From a virus, in IMG/VR virus record IMGVR_UViG_3300005613_000306, positions 1-29,743 of that record: a DNA stretch of 29,743 nt, one strand, 5' to 3'. The stretch's first letter is position 1. Each line of letters opens with the position of its first letter. Below are positions 22,448 through 29,689 of the stretch, piece by piece. The position numbers and the translations under genes were made by a program. The notes below the pieces were generated by a model that saw only the letters and a program-made list of their open reading frames with translations, was not told the DNA's origin and searched no databases.

Positions 22448-23404
22448 ATGGCAAATGCAATAGAAATTATCGAAACATGGAACTCCGATTATGTAGCGGA
22501 GTTGTTTATCGAGCCAGCCATCGACACCGAGCAGGGCTTGTTCGCTGGCGGTTACACCGTGGACGCATTGGTTAACAAATCAAAGACGTTCTACGTTAAC
22601 TCTGAATTGAAGTATATCACCAAAAAGAAAGACACTTGCGGTTTCACCCCTTATGGTACTTCAGACCTTACCGAGGTAACATTGAGCACTCAACCAATGG
22701 CTATCAATCTTGAGCAATGCGCTTCGGAGTTCTTTGATACCGTGTTCAAACGTAGCCTTAAAAAAGGAACAGGCGTTTACGACCTTGAGGGTACTGTTAT
22801 CATGGATGCGGTTGTAACCAACGCACAACGTGCCATCAAAAACGATGCGTTCACTTTGGCTTGGTTCGGTGATACGTCTTTGGCAAGTACAGCGTTCCTA
22901 AGTCCGATTGACGGATGGTTCAAGAAGTTTGAGAACGATGCCGATGTAAACAAGTATTCAATCGGTTCAACTGGCGACTTCGCTTTGGAAGCCCTACGCA
23001 CTATCTCTGATGCCGTTGAAACTTCTATTATCGAGCAAGACGACAGCAGCGTTTACCTTGTAAGCCGTTCCGTATATCAGAACCTTTTGAAAACTTACGA
23101 AGCCCTTGGTACTGATGTTGGTCTTACCCGTTTGAATGACGGTCATGACCTTATGTTCCGTGGCGTTCCAGTTATCAAACAGAACATTTGGGACAAAGCT
23201 ATCAGTGACTTGTCATTGAGCAACAGCAAGCGCATTTTCTACGGTCCTTTGGCTAACCTTATGGTAGGTACTGACATTGCAAACCCGGGTAACGATGCTA
23301 TGTTGTTCCTAGACCACTTGGAAGAAAAGACCTACTTTAAAGCGAACTTCGACCTTGGTGTACAATACACTTTTGGTAGCAAGATTGCTTACGCTAGGGG
23401 TTAA
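22448..23404 (+). CDS. Major capsid protein, 318 aa
   Basis: It follows the protease/scaffold gene, as capsid genes do, and its sequence has the character of a HK97-fold shell protein: 'MANAIEIIETWNSDYVAELFIEPAIDTEQGLFAGGY', a helical central part with 'EGTVIMDAVVTNAQRAIKNDAFTLAWFGD', and 'MFRGVPVIKQNIWD' and 'IFYGPLANLMVGTD' toward the C-terminus. Codon use leans to GGT, CGT, CTT and GTT more than in neighbouring genes, as expected for a highly expressed protein. No cleavage site can be assigned by eye. A stem-loop follows the stop. Confidence 0.88.
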   Translation: MANAIEIIETWNSDYVAELFIEPAIDTEQGLFAGGYTVDALVNKSKTFYVNSELKYITKKKDTCGFTPYGTSDLTEVTLSTQPMAINLEQCASEFFDTVFKRSLKKGTGVYDLEGTVIMDAVVTNAQRAIKNDAFTLAWFGDTSLASTAFLSPIDGWFKKFENDADVNKYSIGSTGDFALEALRTISDAVETSIIEQDDSSVYLVSRSVYQNLLKTYEALGTDVGLTRLNDGHDLMFRGVPVIKQNIWDKAISDLSLSNSKRIFYGPLANLMVGTDIANPGNDAMLFLDHLEEKTYFKANFDLGVQYTFGSKIAYARG

Positions 23405-23406
23405 TT

Positions 23407-23439
23407 AAATAACAAGGGGGTGTAATAGCCCCCTTATTT
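23407..23439 (+). terminator. Stem-loop after the major capsid gene
   Basis: AGGGGG (23415-23420) pairs with CCCCCT (23429-23434) around an 8-base loop, extended by AAATA/TATTT (23407-23411 with 23435-23439) and a small bulge. No T tract follows, so it is more likely a partial terminator or mRNA-stabilising hairpin that raises capsid over tail-tube expression than a full stop. Confidence 0.6.
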
Positions 23440-23452
23440 AAACTTAAAAATC

Positions 23453-24004
23453 ATGTGTTTAACATCGAGCATAACATACACTTGCGAGGACGAAAGCGCA
23501 GTTGGCGGTTTTAAAGCCATTTACGTTGCCAGCCGTGACAGTATTGTGTCGTTTACCAAAGGTAGTGACCACACATACACAGCGGTAAGCATGGCAAGCA
23601 CGGCAGTAGCCGACCAGTTCCACGAGATTGACCCGACCGACTACACAGCCGTGTTGACTTGGACTAACGAGTTGGCTGATGGCGGTTCAAACTCAATCAG
23701 TACCGACCTACAAATGACCGTACCTAAAATCGACACCGTAAAAAGTGCCAAACTTAACGCCTTAAAAGAGTGCTGCAAGTTGGTTGTTATCGGAGTAACG
23801 AACGAAAACAACGCCCTTGTGTTCGGATGGGACGAGCGAGTTGGCAAAGTTGGTGCATTGAGGGTAGCCGTTAACGGTAACATCGGTGCAGGACTGGCGG
23901 ACGGCAACAACTACGGTCTACAATTCACTGGACAACAGGTAGAATTGCCGTACAACTTCCAAGGGACTATATTGGTTAGCGGTACATCGGTAGTTATTAG
24001 CTAA
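23453..24004 (+). CDS. Tail tube-like virion structural protein, 183 aa
   Basis: A beta-rich protein of 183 residues directly behind the capsid gene. The phrase 'TVPKIDTVKSAKLNALKECCKLVVIGVTNENNALVFGWDERVG' resembles tail tube proteins of Bacteroidota phages, where a 'K...L..L......VIV.D.NG..W..G' block is common. The second half is Gly/Ala-rich strands (GNIGAGLADGNNYGLQFTG). A capsid decoration protein is the main alternative. The 'ITYTCEDESAVGGFKAIYVA' N-terminus also recurs in such proteins. Confidence 0.55.
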   Translation: MCLTSSITYTCEDESAVGGFKAIYVASRDSIVSFTKGSDHTYTAVSMASTAVADQFHEIDPTDYTAVLTWTNELADGGSNSISTDLQMTVPKIDTVKSAKLNALKECCKLVVIGVTNENNALVFGWDERVGKVGALRVAVNGNIGAGLADGNNYGLQFTGQQVELPYNFQGTILVSGTSVVIS

Positions 24005-24016
24005 AGCTAAAATTAT

Positions 24017-24034
24017 TTTTAGACTAATCTAAAA
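24017..24034 (+). promoter_or_regulatory. Candidate operator B, perfect inverted repeat
   Basis: TTTTAGA-CTAA-TCTAAAA is a perfect 7-base inverted repeat with a 4-base spacer. 17 bases of it match the reverse complement of 12749-12765 with one mismatch. Its centre is about 37 bases before the -7 box at 24063, against about 35 for the other copy, so the two promoters have the same architecture. Confidence 0.65.
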
Positions 24035-24059
24035 TAGCCCTGCTTTTGTGGGGCTATTT
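24032..24059 (+). terminator. Terminator between tail tube and portal genes
   Basis: AAATAGCCC (24032-24040) pairs perfectly with GGGCTATTT (24051-24059) around a 10-base loop. The T-rich tail is poor (AGTTATATTTG), and the next promoter box begins 4 bases later, so termination and re-initiation are packed together. The stem overlaps the end of operator B by 3 bases. Confidence 0.75.
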
Positions 24060-24062
24060 AGT

Positions 24063-24070
24063 TATATTTG
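24063..24070 (+). promoter_or_regulatory. Promoter box of the portal module
   Basis: A perfect TATATTTG, 7 bases before the ATG at 24078. At 20-base spacing the upstream triplet is CTG (24040-24042), one mismatch from TTG; a TTTG at 24045-24048 is only 14 bases away. The weak -33 and the palindrome just upstream suggest that this promoter depends on an activator. Confidence 0.7.
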
Positions 24071-24077
24071 TTATCGT

Positions 24078-25541
24078 ATGGTACGGAAGAGCGCAAAAGC
24101 AACAATAAACGAACCAAAGATACCGCAGATTTATGCGTTATCGAGGTACACCAACACAACGGTGATGCCAAATGCAGCCAAGTTTGACGACAAACTGCCG
24201 ATAATACCGTTTTTCAAAGAGGATGCCAACAACTTTATCGGTACGTTGACCGAAATGTACAACCGTAGTGCGATGCACAAGGCTTGTATCTTGATAAAGC
24301 ACGTGTTGGCGTGTGGGGACGGTATAATAATCAACAGGAAAGACGGCAATCCGTACGTACAAAACCCCGAACTTGAGGAGTTTTTGAACGAGGTCAACGC
24401 ATACGGTGAAACGGCTGAAGATGTCATCAAAAAACAACTGTTCGATGACATATTGACGCAGATGCACACCGTAAGATTGACGCTGGAAACGGTAGGCGAG
24501 GGCGAAGATGCGATAGTAAACAGGAACAACCTAAGCGTAAGCCATGCCGACATCAGCACGTTCCGTTTAGGTAAGCCCGTTGAAGGCAAAATGAAAGAAT
24601 GTTACCTTAGCTACGCATGGGATAGCGAGCTAAAGAAGTACGATGCCAAGGCGTTAGAAAAGGAAGCGGAAAAATTACAATTGTTCAACGGTGAAGATGT
24701 AGCCGAAAGCGTTATTTACAGCACTGCTTACGAAACTGGACGTTATTACTATGCCATACCCGACTACTTTACTTTGGAGTTCAAGAGGTGGGCGGATATA
24801 AGCTATGCCATACCTACGTATAACCATAGCAGGATAGAAAACCAGTTCAAGCCAAGCGGTTCGATGACGTTTATCGGCAGACCGCCAGAAGGGGCGCAAC
24901 CGCAGGACTTCATGTACGAGGTACAACAGATGTTCACGGGCGAGGGTAACAACTCTAGGATGCTAATAAACATGGTTGAGAACAAAGACCAAGCACCGAT
25001 AGTTGAATTATTTGACGATGCACCACAGGGCATATTTGAAACCTTGAGCGAGTTAGCCACACAGAGCGTATTAAGAGGGCACAGGATGCACCCGTCAATC
25101 CTAATGGCAACCGCTGGCAGTTTGGGTCAAGCCAATGAGTTAAGGACAATCTTTGAACTGTTTTATAAAAACGTAATCGAGGGCTACCAAAAAAGGGTAC
25201 TAAGGACATGGGATAAAGTACTGGACTTTGCAGGGTTTGGCGAATACACATTGGACATAGCCAACAACAACCCTATTTCTTTGTTGGGTAATATCGACCT
25301 AAGCAACGTATTGAGCGTTAACGAGATTAGGACGGAACTAGGTTACGAGGAATTGGTGGACAAGCAAAGCGAGAAAACTTTAGCGGATAAACTAGGTGCT
25401 GAAAACGTGCGCTTGATGCAATCATACCTAGCGGATAACAACCTAAGTATAGAACAGAAACGGGGCGTACTAAAAACCTTGTTCAACCTAAACGAAGTGG
25501 ACATCAACAATATTTTGCCATTACCAAACCCAACACTATGA
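24078..25541 (+). CDS. Portal protein, 487 aa
   Basis: The portal ring protein at the head vertex. The length (487 aa) and sequence fit Bacteroidota phage portals: 'NFIGTLTEMYNRSAMHKACILIKHVLACGDG' near the N-terminus, 'YYAIPDYFTLEFKRWADISY' in the wing region, 'GHRMHPSILMATAGSLGQANELRTIFELFYKNVIEGYQKRVL' in the clip/stem region, and 'NVLSVNEIRTELGYEEL' near the C-terminus. The ATG at 24078 is chosen because an in-frame GTG at 24048 would begin inside the terminator and upstream of the promoter. It overlaps the next gene by 4 bases. Confidence 0.88.
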   Translation: MVRKSAKATINEPKIPQIYALSRYTNTTVMPNAAKFDDKLPIIPFFKEDANNFIGTLTEMYNRSAMHKACILIKHVLACGDGIIINRKDGNPYVQNPELEEFLNEVNAYGETAEDVIKKQLFDDILTQMHTVRLTLETVGEGEDAIVNRNNLSVSHADISTFRLGKPVEGKMKECYLSYAWDSELKKYDAKALEKEAEKLQLFNGEDVAESVIYSTAYETGRYYYAIPDYFTLEFKRWADISYAIPTYNHSRIENQFKPSGSMTFIGRPPEGAQPQDFMYEVQQMFTGEGNNSRMLINMVENKDQAPIVELFDDAPQGIFETLSELATQSVLRGHRMHPSILMATAGSLGQANELRTIFELFYKNVIEGYQKRVLRTWDKVLDFAGFGEYTLDIANNNPISLLGNIDLSNVLSVNEIRTELGYEELVDKQSEKTLADKLGAENVRLMQSYLADNNLSIEQKRGVLKTLFNLNEVDINNILPLPNPTL

Positions 25542-26038
25542 TAACGGTAAAACAGATACTGGCATACTTTCCAAATAAATCAGATGACCCTGCGTACTTT
25601 ACAGCAAGGTTGCCGATTGTTTATGTGCAATACATCAAACCGTTTTTGGGCAAGGATTTTTATAACGAGTTGTTGACACAATACAATAACGACACCTTAA
25701 CCACCGCAAACAGGGAGTTTTTACAAGACTACTTGCAGCCTATTATCGCTCATTATGCCATGTTCAGTACGTTGTCTTTAAGACGTGCCGAACCAGCGGC
25801 AAGCGGTATCACACAATCATTGCCCGAATTTGGGCAGACCCCTACCGAAGCACAAGTAGGATTGAGCACCACCAACATACTAGGTGCTGCCGAAAGTCTT
25901 GTGAAACACGCCAAAGACTTTTTGAAGGACAATGCAAGCGATTACCCGTTGTACAAATGTGCCGACAATATAAGCGGTGGTTACGGTTTGTACATGGGTT
26001 ATTCAGACTCACAGGTTTACTTTGACAGAAACAGATAA
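25538..26038 (+). CDS. Head completion/adaptor protein, 166 aa
   Basis: 'VKQILAYFPNKSDDPAYFTARLPIVYVQYIKPFLGKDFYNELL' followed by 'REFLQDYLQPIIAHYAMFSTL' matches the short helical connector family of Bacteroidota phages (DUF6712-type, from memory), which is found right after portal or capsid genes and fits the connector below the portal. The length is normal. The overlap with the portal stop (ATGA) supports joint translation. Confidence 0.7.
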   Translation: MITVKQILAYFPNKSDDPAYFTARLPIVYVQYIKPFLGKDFYNELLTQYNNDTLTTANREFLQDYLQPIIAHYAMFSTLSLRRAEPAASGITQSLPEFGQTPTEAQVGLSTTNILGAAESLVKHAKDFLKDNASDYPLYKCADNISGGYGLYMGYSDSQVYFDRNR

Positions 26039-26040
26039 CG

Positions 26041-26826
26041 ATGCCAGTAACGCCACCAGTACGACAGATATTATTGAACGACCACAAAGACTTGGTTGAA
26101 GCGGAACTGCATTACCCTAAAGGGTTCACATTATCGCAACGGGAAAGCTACCCGAGTAACACCATACACGGGCAACTGGAATGGAAGTTCAAATATATGC
26201 AAGAACCCGTTATCGGCTTTATAAGCGTTGCCAGTACGGTCAATGACGGAGATAGATACATCTTTACGGGCGTAGGTTCAAGTGCGGAATTTGGCGGTGC
26301 GAGCACAAACGACATAGTAAGTTACCTAACCGTTGACGACTTCGGGCAAACATACAACGCATGGGACTTTATCGCACCACAGGCAGGAACATTGGTTTAC
26401 GCTACTAGCTTAGATACATGGTATTACTTTGACGGCTCGATTTGGAAGGATTTAGCGGCAGGCATAACCCCAACGGACAAAGACAATGCCACCGTAACGC
26501 TAGACGGTTCAGCCAACAACGGGGCGGTAGGTGATTATGTGGATTTATTCACACCAGCAGTCGGAAAGATATTCGAGGCGGTACTGTTAAAAAGCACGGG
26601 TTTAAACCCATTAGATGCGAGTATAAGTGTAGTTTTGCATGACGGTACGCCAGCTAACGACATAGAGATAATGCCAGCGGTAAGCACCGCAGAACTTGAC
26701 GGGGTGCTGTTTAAATACGGGGCGAATGGCGAAGCCGTAAGCGGTGGGTATTCTTTGAAACTATTGGTAACGGACAACACGGTAACAGCAGGGACGGTTA
26801 CGGTTGTCGCAAACTATTTAATCTAA
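26041..26826 (+). CDS. Phage structural/fibre-like protein with DUF2793-like region, 261 aa
   Basis: Residues 55-145 contain 'NDGDRYIFTGVG', 'QTYNAWDFIAPQAGTLVYATSLDTWYYFDGSIWKDL', the pattern of DUF2793 repeats in phage tail or fibre proteins (GdxYi ... Wdf..P..G..vyv......y.ydG..W). The last 110 residues form a separate beta domain (VDLFTPAVGKIFEAVLLKST... VTAGTVTVVANYLI), perhaps a jelly roll. It starts 2 bases after the connector gene. The role is probably a virion surface or fibre attachment protein. Confidence 0.65.
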   Translation: MPVTPPVRQILLNDHKDLVEAELHYPKGFTLSQRESYPSNTIHGQLEWKFKYMQEPVIGFISVASTVNDGDRYIFTGVGSSAEFGGASTNDIVSYLTVDDFGQTYNAWDFIAPQAGTLVYATSLDTWYYFDGSIWKDLAAGITPTDKDNATVTLDGSANNGAVGDYVDLFTPAVGKIFEAVLLKSTGLNPLDASISVVLHDGTPANDIEIMPAVSTAELDGVLFKYGANGEAVSGGYSLKLLVTDNTVTAGTVTVVANYLI

Positions 26827-26830
26827 AGCT

Positions 26831-27727
26831 ATGAAGTACTTATTGATTGTTGTTTCGGTACTGTTCAGCCTATCCGTTAACGCCCAACGTAGCATACGTA
26901 CTGGCAAGTTGTTTTTGGATGAGAGCATACAACTGAATAAAGTTTACAGCGGCGATACTTTGTTGTTTTTTGTACAAAACAAGGCAAGCGGTACGGGCTT
27001 ATCTTTGTCAATTACAAACCCATCACTTTCGTTTGATTTTTCGGCTACCGAATTAGGTTTCTTTTTGAACTACACAAACACGGACACAAGTACGTTTGAT
27101 GTTCGTGGGGAAGGCGTGTTACTACAATGGGGGGCGAATGATGGCAATGTAGGCATAGGAACGGAAACACCCACCGAGAAACTGCACGTTGACGGCACGG
27201 TACTTATTACGGACACGCTAACGATTGCGGACGGCAGCGAAAATAGCGGCTACGTACTTACAAGCGATGCAGCAGGTAACGCCACATGGCAAGACCCTAA
27301 CGCCTACGGTGAGATGGGTTTTGGAGATAGCACCCGAACAATAGCATTGACCCAAAACGTATTTAGCGTTGTAACCAATTCTAATAACACATTATGGAGC
27401 ACCGCAGCCGTTGACCTACACAACGTAACGTACAGCGGTGATAGCCTCATAATCGACAGCGCAGGGACGTACCAAGTAAACGTGCAACTAAGTGTTGAAG
27501 GTACAAATGCGAGTATTATTAGAATGGGGGTATTTATCAACGGGGTATTGGCTTGCACTTGCACGGGCTGGCAACAACTAAGCAACAATCTAATAATACA
27601 ACTTACATACATAAACATAGATGCGTTAAACGCTGGGGACGTAGTGCAAGTAGTGATAACAAACACGGCTAACGGTGACGATGTTGATGCAATCGCTGGC
27701 AAGTTAACGGTCAATAAAATAAAATGA
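26831..27727 (+). CDS. Fibre-like protein with N-terminal signal peptide and VGIGT repeat unit, 298 aa
   Basis: Residues 1-18 (MKYLLIVVSVLFSLSVNA, then Q) form a standard Sec signal peptide with an A-x-A-like cleavage site. Residues 105-150 carry 'GNVGIGTETPTEKLHVDGTV' and 'GYVLTSDAAGNATWQDP', the signature of Bacteroidota surface proteins and phage tail fibres. The C-terminal 140 residues look like a C1q/TNF-type jelly roll (FSVVTNSNNTLW ... AGTYQVNVQLSVEGTN ... AGDVVQVVITNTANGDD). A signal peptide on a fibre-type protein inside a virion gene cluster is unusual: it may be an exported surface protein or a captured host gene. Confidence 0.75.
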   Translation: MKYLLIVVSVLFSLSVNAQRSIRTGKLFLDESIQLNKVYSGDTLLFFVQNKASGTGLSLSITNPSLSFDFSATELGFFLNYTNTDTSTFDVRGEGVLLQWGANDGNVGIGTETPTEKLHVDGTVLITDTLTIADGSENSGYVLTSDAAGNATWQDPNAYGEMGFGDSTRTIALTQNVFSVVTNSNNTLWSTAAVDLHNVTYSGDSLIIDSAGTYQVNVQLSVEGTNASIIRMGVFINGVLACTCTGWQQLSNNLIIQLTYINIDALNAGDVVQVVITNTANGDDVDAIAGKLTVNKIK

Positions 27728-27924
27728 GATACCTAATACCCATATTACTTTTGAGCACAGCCCTACAAGCGAAGCCTAACGTCCGTATGATTTACGGGCT
27801 TACTGGTTTCGGGGTTAGCACCGTTGGCACGTTTATAGTGCCTTACAACAATAATTTGGGGGTGTCTATATTCGCTAGTGGTTTTCCGTTTGTTGGTGTG
27901 GCTATAATCTTTAAAAACAAATAG
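27724..27924 (+). CDS. Small exported/membrane protein, 66 aa
   Basis: A signal peptide is present (MRYLIPILLLSTALQA, cleavage before KPNV). The mature part of 50 residues has 'GLTGFGVSTVGTFIVP' and ends with a hydrophobic stretch, 'FPFVGVAIIFKNK', so it may remain membrane bound. It overlaps the preceding signal-peptide gene by 4 bases. A lysis or superinfection-exclusion peptide is possible but no family is recognised. Confidence 0.6.
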   Translation: MRYLIPILLLSTALQAKPNVRMIYGLTGFGVSTVGTFIVPYNNNLGVSIFASGFPFVGVAIIFKNK

Positions 27925-28254
27925 ATGGGCAGGACTATAACAAGCCAAAAAGGTACACAATACACATTGACGTTTGCGGCTACTGAAAAGAATAGCAGCG
28001 GCAACTACGTAGCGTCCAACATTACTGGCGCAACGATTACGTTCAGCGTATACGATAGCAACGTGAACCTTAACTTATTGTTTAGCGTGGAGTGTACCAT
28101 TACCGATGCGGCTAACGGGTTGTTCGAGTTTTTGCTGACCACTACCCATACCAAACGGGCTGGCAGTTTTGTTTGGAAAATCACAGCGGAATACGCCAAC
28201 GGTAATATAGTGCCTTGGGGTAACGGTATATTTAAAATAGAGGACTTGGGATGA
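27925..28254 (+). CDS. BppU-like Ig-fold baseplate/fibre domain protein, 109 aa
   Basis: The segments 'KGTQYTLTFAATEKNSSGNYVASNITGATITFSVYDSN', 'CTITDAANGLFEFLLTTTHTKRAGSFVWKITAEYANGNIVPWGNGIFKIED' match the N-terminal Ig-like domain of upper baseplate proteins (BppU-type). The whole protein is one such domain. It starts directly after the previous stop and overlaps the fibre gene downstream by 4 bases, which supports a role as a fibre adaptor. Confidence 0.7.
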   Translation: MGRTITSQKGTQYTLTFAATEKNSSGNYVASNITGATITFSVYDSNVNLNLLFSVECTITDAANGLFEFLLTTTHTKRAGSFVWKITAEYANGNIVPWGNGIFKIEDLG

Positions 28255-29216
28255 TAACGGTAGAGGTAATAGAAAAAGACTTCCAGTTGGAAATAGGCGC
28301 AAAGAACATCGTAACTACTTGCGACCCTGCAACCGCCGTGCTTAAAAACACGGCTGGCACTACCCTATTGACCGAAACCATACCGAGCGGAGCAAGCGAG
28401 GACATAACCGCACCCAATTCAACTACCAACGTACAAGACCAATTAGGCACACCATTGGGAACGGTAACGGGAATAAGCGGTGCGACCAACACCCAAGCCG
28501 TAACGGTTGATTACCCTACCTTACAGGAGGTAATAGACGACAACACGGCAACCGACATAGGCAACGCAATCAACAGCGCAATAGACACGGACAAGCCGAG
28601 CGATGTGTTCGTGGTTACAGCACCCAACATAACCGATACGGCACTTAACAACGGCATAACGCTGACCCAAAGAAACAAGCTATACAACCTAAGACCGTAC
28701 AAAACAGGACAAACCAATGCCATAAGCCCGTTTGATGACGGTACGTTACAAGAGGGCAGGGGGCAGGATTGGTTGACGTTGGACGACGGTACGCCACGCT
28801 GGGTGGAGATAACCACTAACCTATGGCAGGACAGGGCAAACGGGCTTGATTGGTACAACGTGATAATAGGCGCAAAGAACTATGACGACTATGCAAACGA
28901 AGCCAACACGTTGAATGTTGGCGGTTATACTGGTTTCAGAGTGCCGAACATAAAGGAACTGCAAACGATAACGCAGTATGCCGACCAGCCGATGGGTTAT
29001 GCACCGTTCAACTACAACCAAGGCGTGAGCGGTTTGATAACGATAGTATCAAGCAACAGCGAGATGCCAGTTACAACCGATGTAAGGTGCGTTATATTGC
29101 AAGTAACGGCAGGATTGCCGACTGGATATAGTTTTATCAACAGGAACAAAGTTGGCGTTGGGGGCGGCAACAGTCTTAAGCGAGCCTTTTATTGCAGAAC
29201 ATCGACACAGCTATGA
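28251..29216 (+). CDS. Tail fibre/adhesin with C-terminal DUF1566 (Lcl)-like lectin domain, 321 aa
   Basis: Residues 1-80 form a beta structure with 'ATAVLKNTAGTTLLTETIPSGASEDITAP' seen in phage tail proteins. Residues 80-160 make a helical linker. Residues 170-320 resemble a DUF1566/Lcl-type domain: 'WQDRANGLDWYNVIIGAKNY', 'GGYTGFRVPNIKELQTI' (W-R-L-P-N-x-x-E-L type motif) and 'VRCVILQVTAG'. Such domains often bind host glycans at fibre tips and are also seen in diversity-generating systems. It is the most downstream fibre gene before the lysis-type gene. No reverse transcriptase is visible in the window. Confidence 0.75.
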   Translation: MITVEVIEKDFQLEIGAKNIVTTCDPATAVLKNTAGTTLLTETIPSGASEDITAPNSTTNVQDQLGTPLGTVTGISGATNTQAVTVDYPTLQEVIDDNTATDIGNAINSAIDTDKPSDVFVVTAPNITDTALNNGITLTQRNKLYNLRPYKTGQTNAISPFDDGTLQEGRGQDWLTLDDGTPRWVEITTNLWQDRANGLDWYNVIIGAKNYDDYANEANTLNVGGYTGFRVPNIKELQTITQYADQPMGYAPFNYNQGVSGLITIVSSNSEMPVTTDVRCVILQVTAGLPTGYSFINRNKVGVGGGNSLKRAFYCRTSTQL

Positions 29217-29383
29217 GGTACTTAGAAGCCATACAATTCATTGAGAACGTGCCACCGTTTGAGCTACCGATAAACGGAATACGGGAAATTGACAAAGTGA
29301 TTGCGCATTACGAGGGACAGGGATATACCTGCGAAGTGTTGCCCGATGACGAAGATTTTGTGCGTAAACTAAAAGTACAATGA
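29213..29383 (+). CDS. Small hypothetical protein, 56 aa
   Basis: Not recognised. The frame reads 'MRYLEAIQFIENVPPFELPI' and ends 'DEDFVRKLKVQ'. It has no signal peptide or long hydrophobic stretch. The start at 29213 gives a 4-base ATGA overlap with the preceding gene; the in-frame ATG at 29192 would extend 25 bases into that gene and is less likely. It also overlaps the next gene by 4 bases. Confidence 0.6.
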   Translation: MRYLEAIQFIENVPPFELPINGIREIDKVIAHYEGQGYTCEVLPDDEDFVRKLKVQ

Positions 29384-29664
29384 AGACAGGATTTTTCCAA
29401 GAGAGCCACGATGTATTCAGCATGACACGCTTGGCGATGTTCATTAACGTGTTGGTGGCATCGTTCGTAACGATAAGCGGCAGTAGTGTTATGTTCGTAC
29501 TGGCGTACAAGTGTATGAGCGTTCCAGCTTGCGACATAGCGACCGTGCTAAATAGCGTGAGCATAGGGTACGATTATGTAACATTGGTTTTTGGTTTATG
29601 GATATTCGCATACGGGGGAAAGAATGCGGCAAAGTATATCGAGGTGAACAAAAAGAATAATTAA
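29380..29664 (+). CDS. Holin-like small membrane protein, 94 aa
   Basis: The N-terminal 'FFQESHDVFSMTRLAMFINVLVASFVTISG' and the second segment 'YVTLVFGLWIFAYGGKNAAKYIEVNKKNN' give two transmembrane helices with a basic tail. The arrangement, with 'ES....SMxRL' before the first helix and 'GKNAAKxxE' after the last, is that of small holin-like proteins encoded after the fibre genes in Bacteroidota phages. Holins form pores that let the endolysin reach the cell wall. It overlaps the preceding stop by 4 bases. Confidence 0.7.
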   Translation: MKTGFFQESHDVFSMTRLAMFINVLVASFVTISGSSVMFVLAYKCMSVPACDIATVLNSVSIGYDYVTLVFGLWIFAYGGKNAAKYIEVNKKNN

Positions 29665-29689
29665 CAATGCCTTTGGGGGGCGCAAACAA

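Noticed and set aside
24048-24077. GTG at 24048 as portal start (adds MGLFSYICYR)
   Set aside because: It lies in the loop of the terminator and before the promoter box, so the mRNA from 24063 would not contain it.
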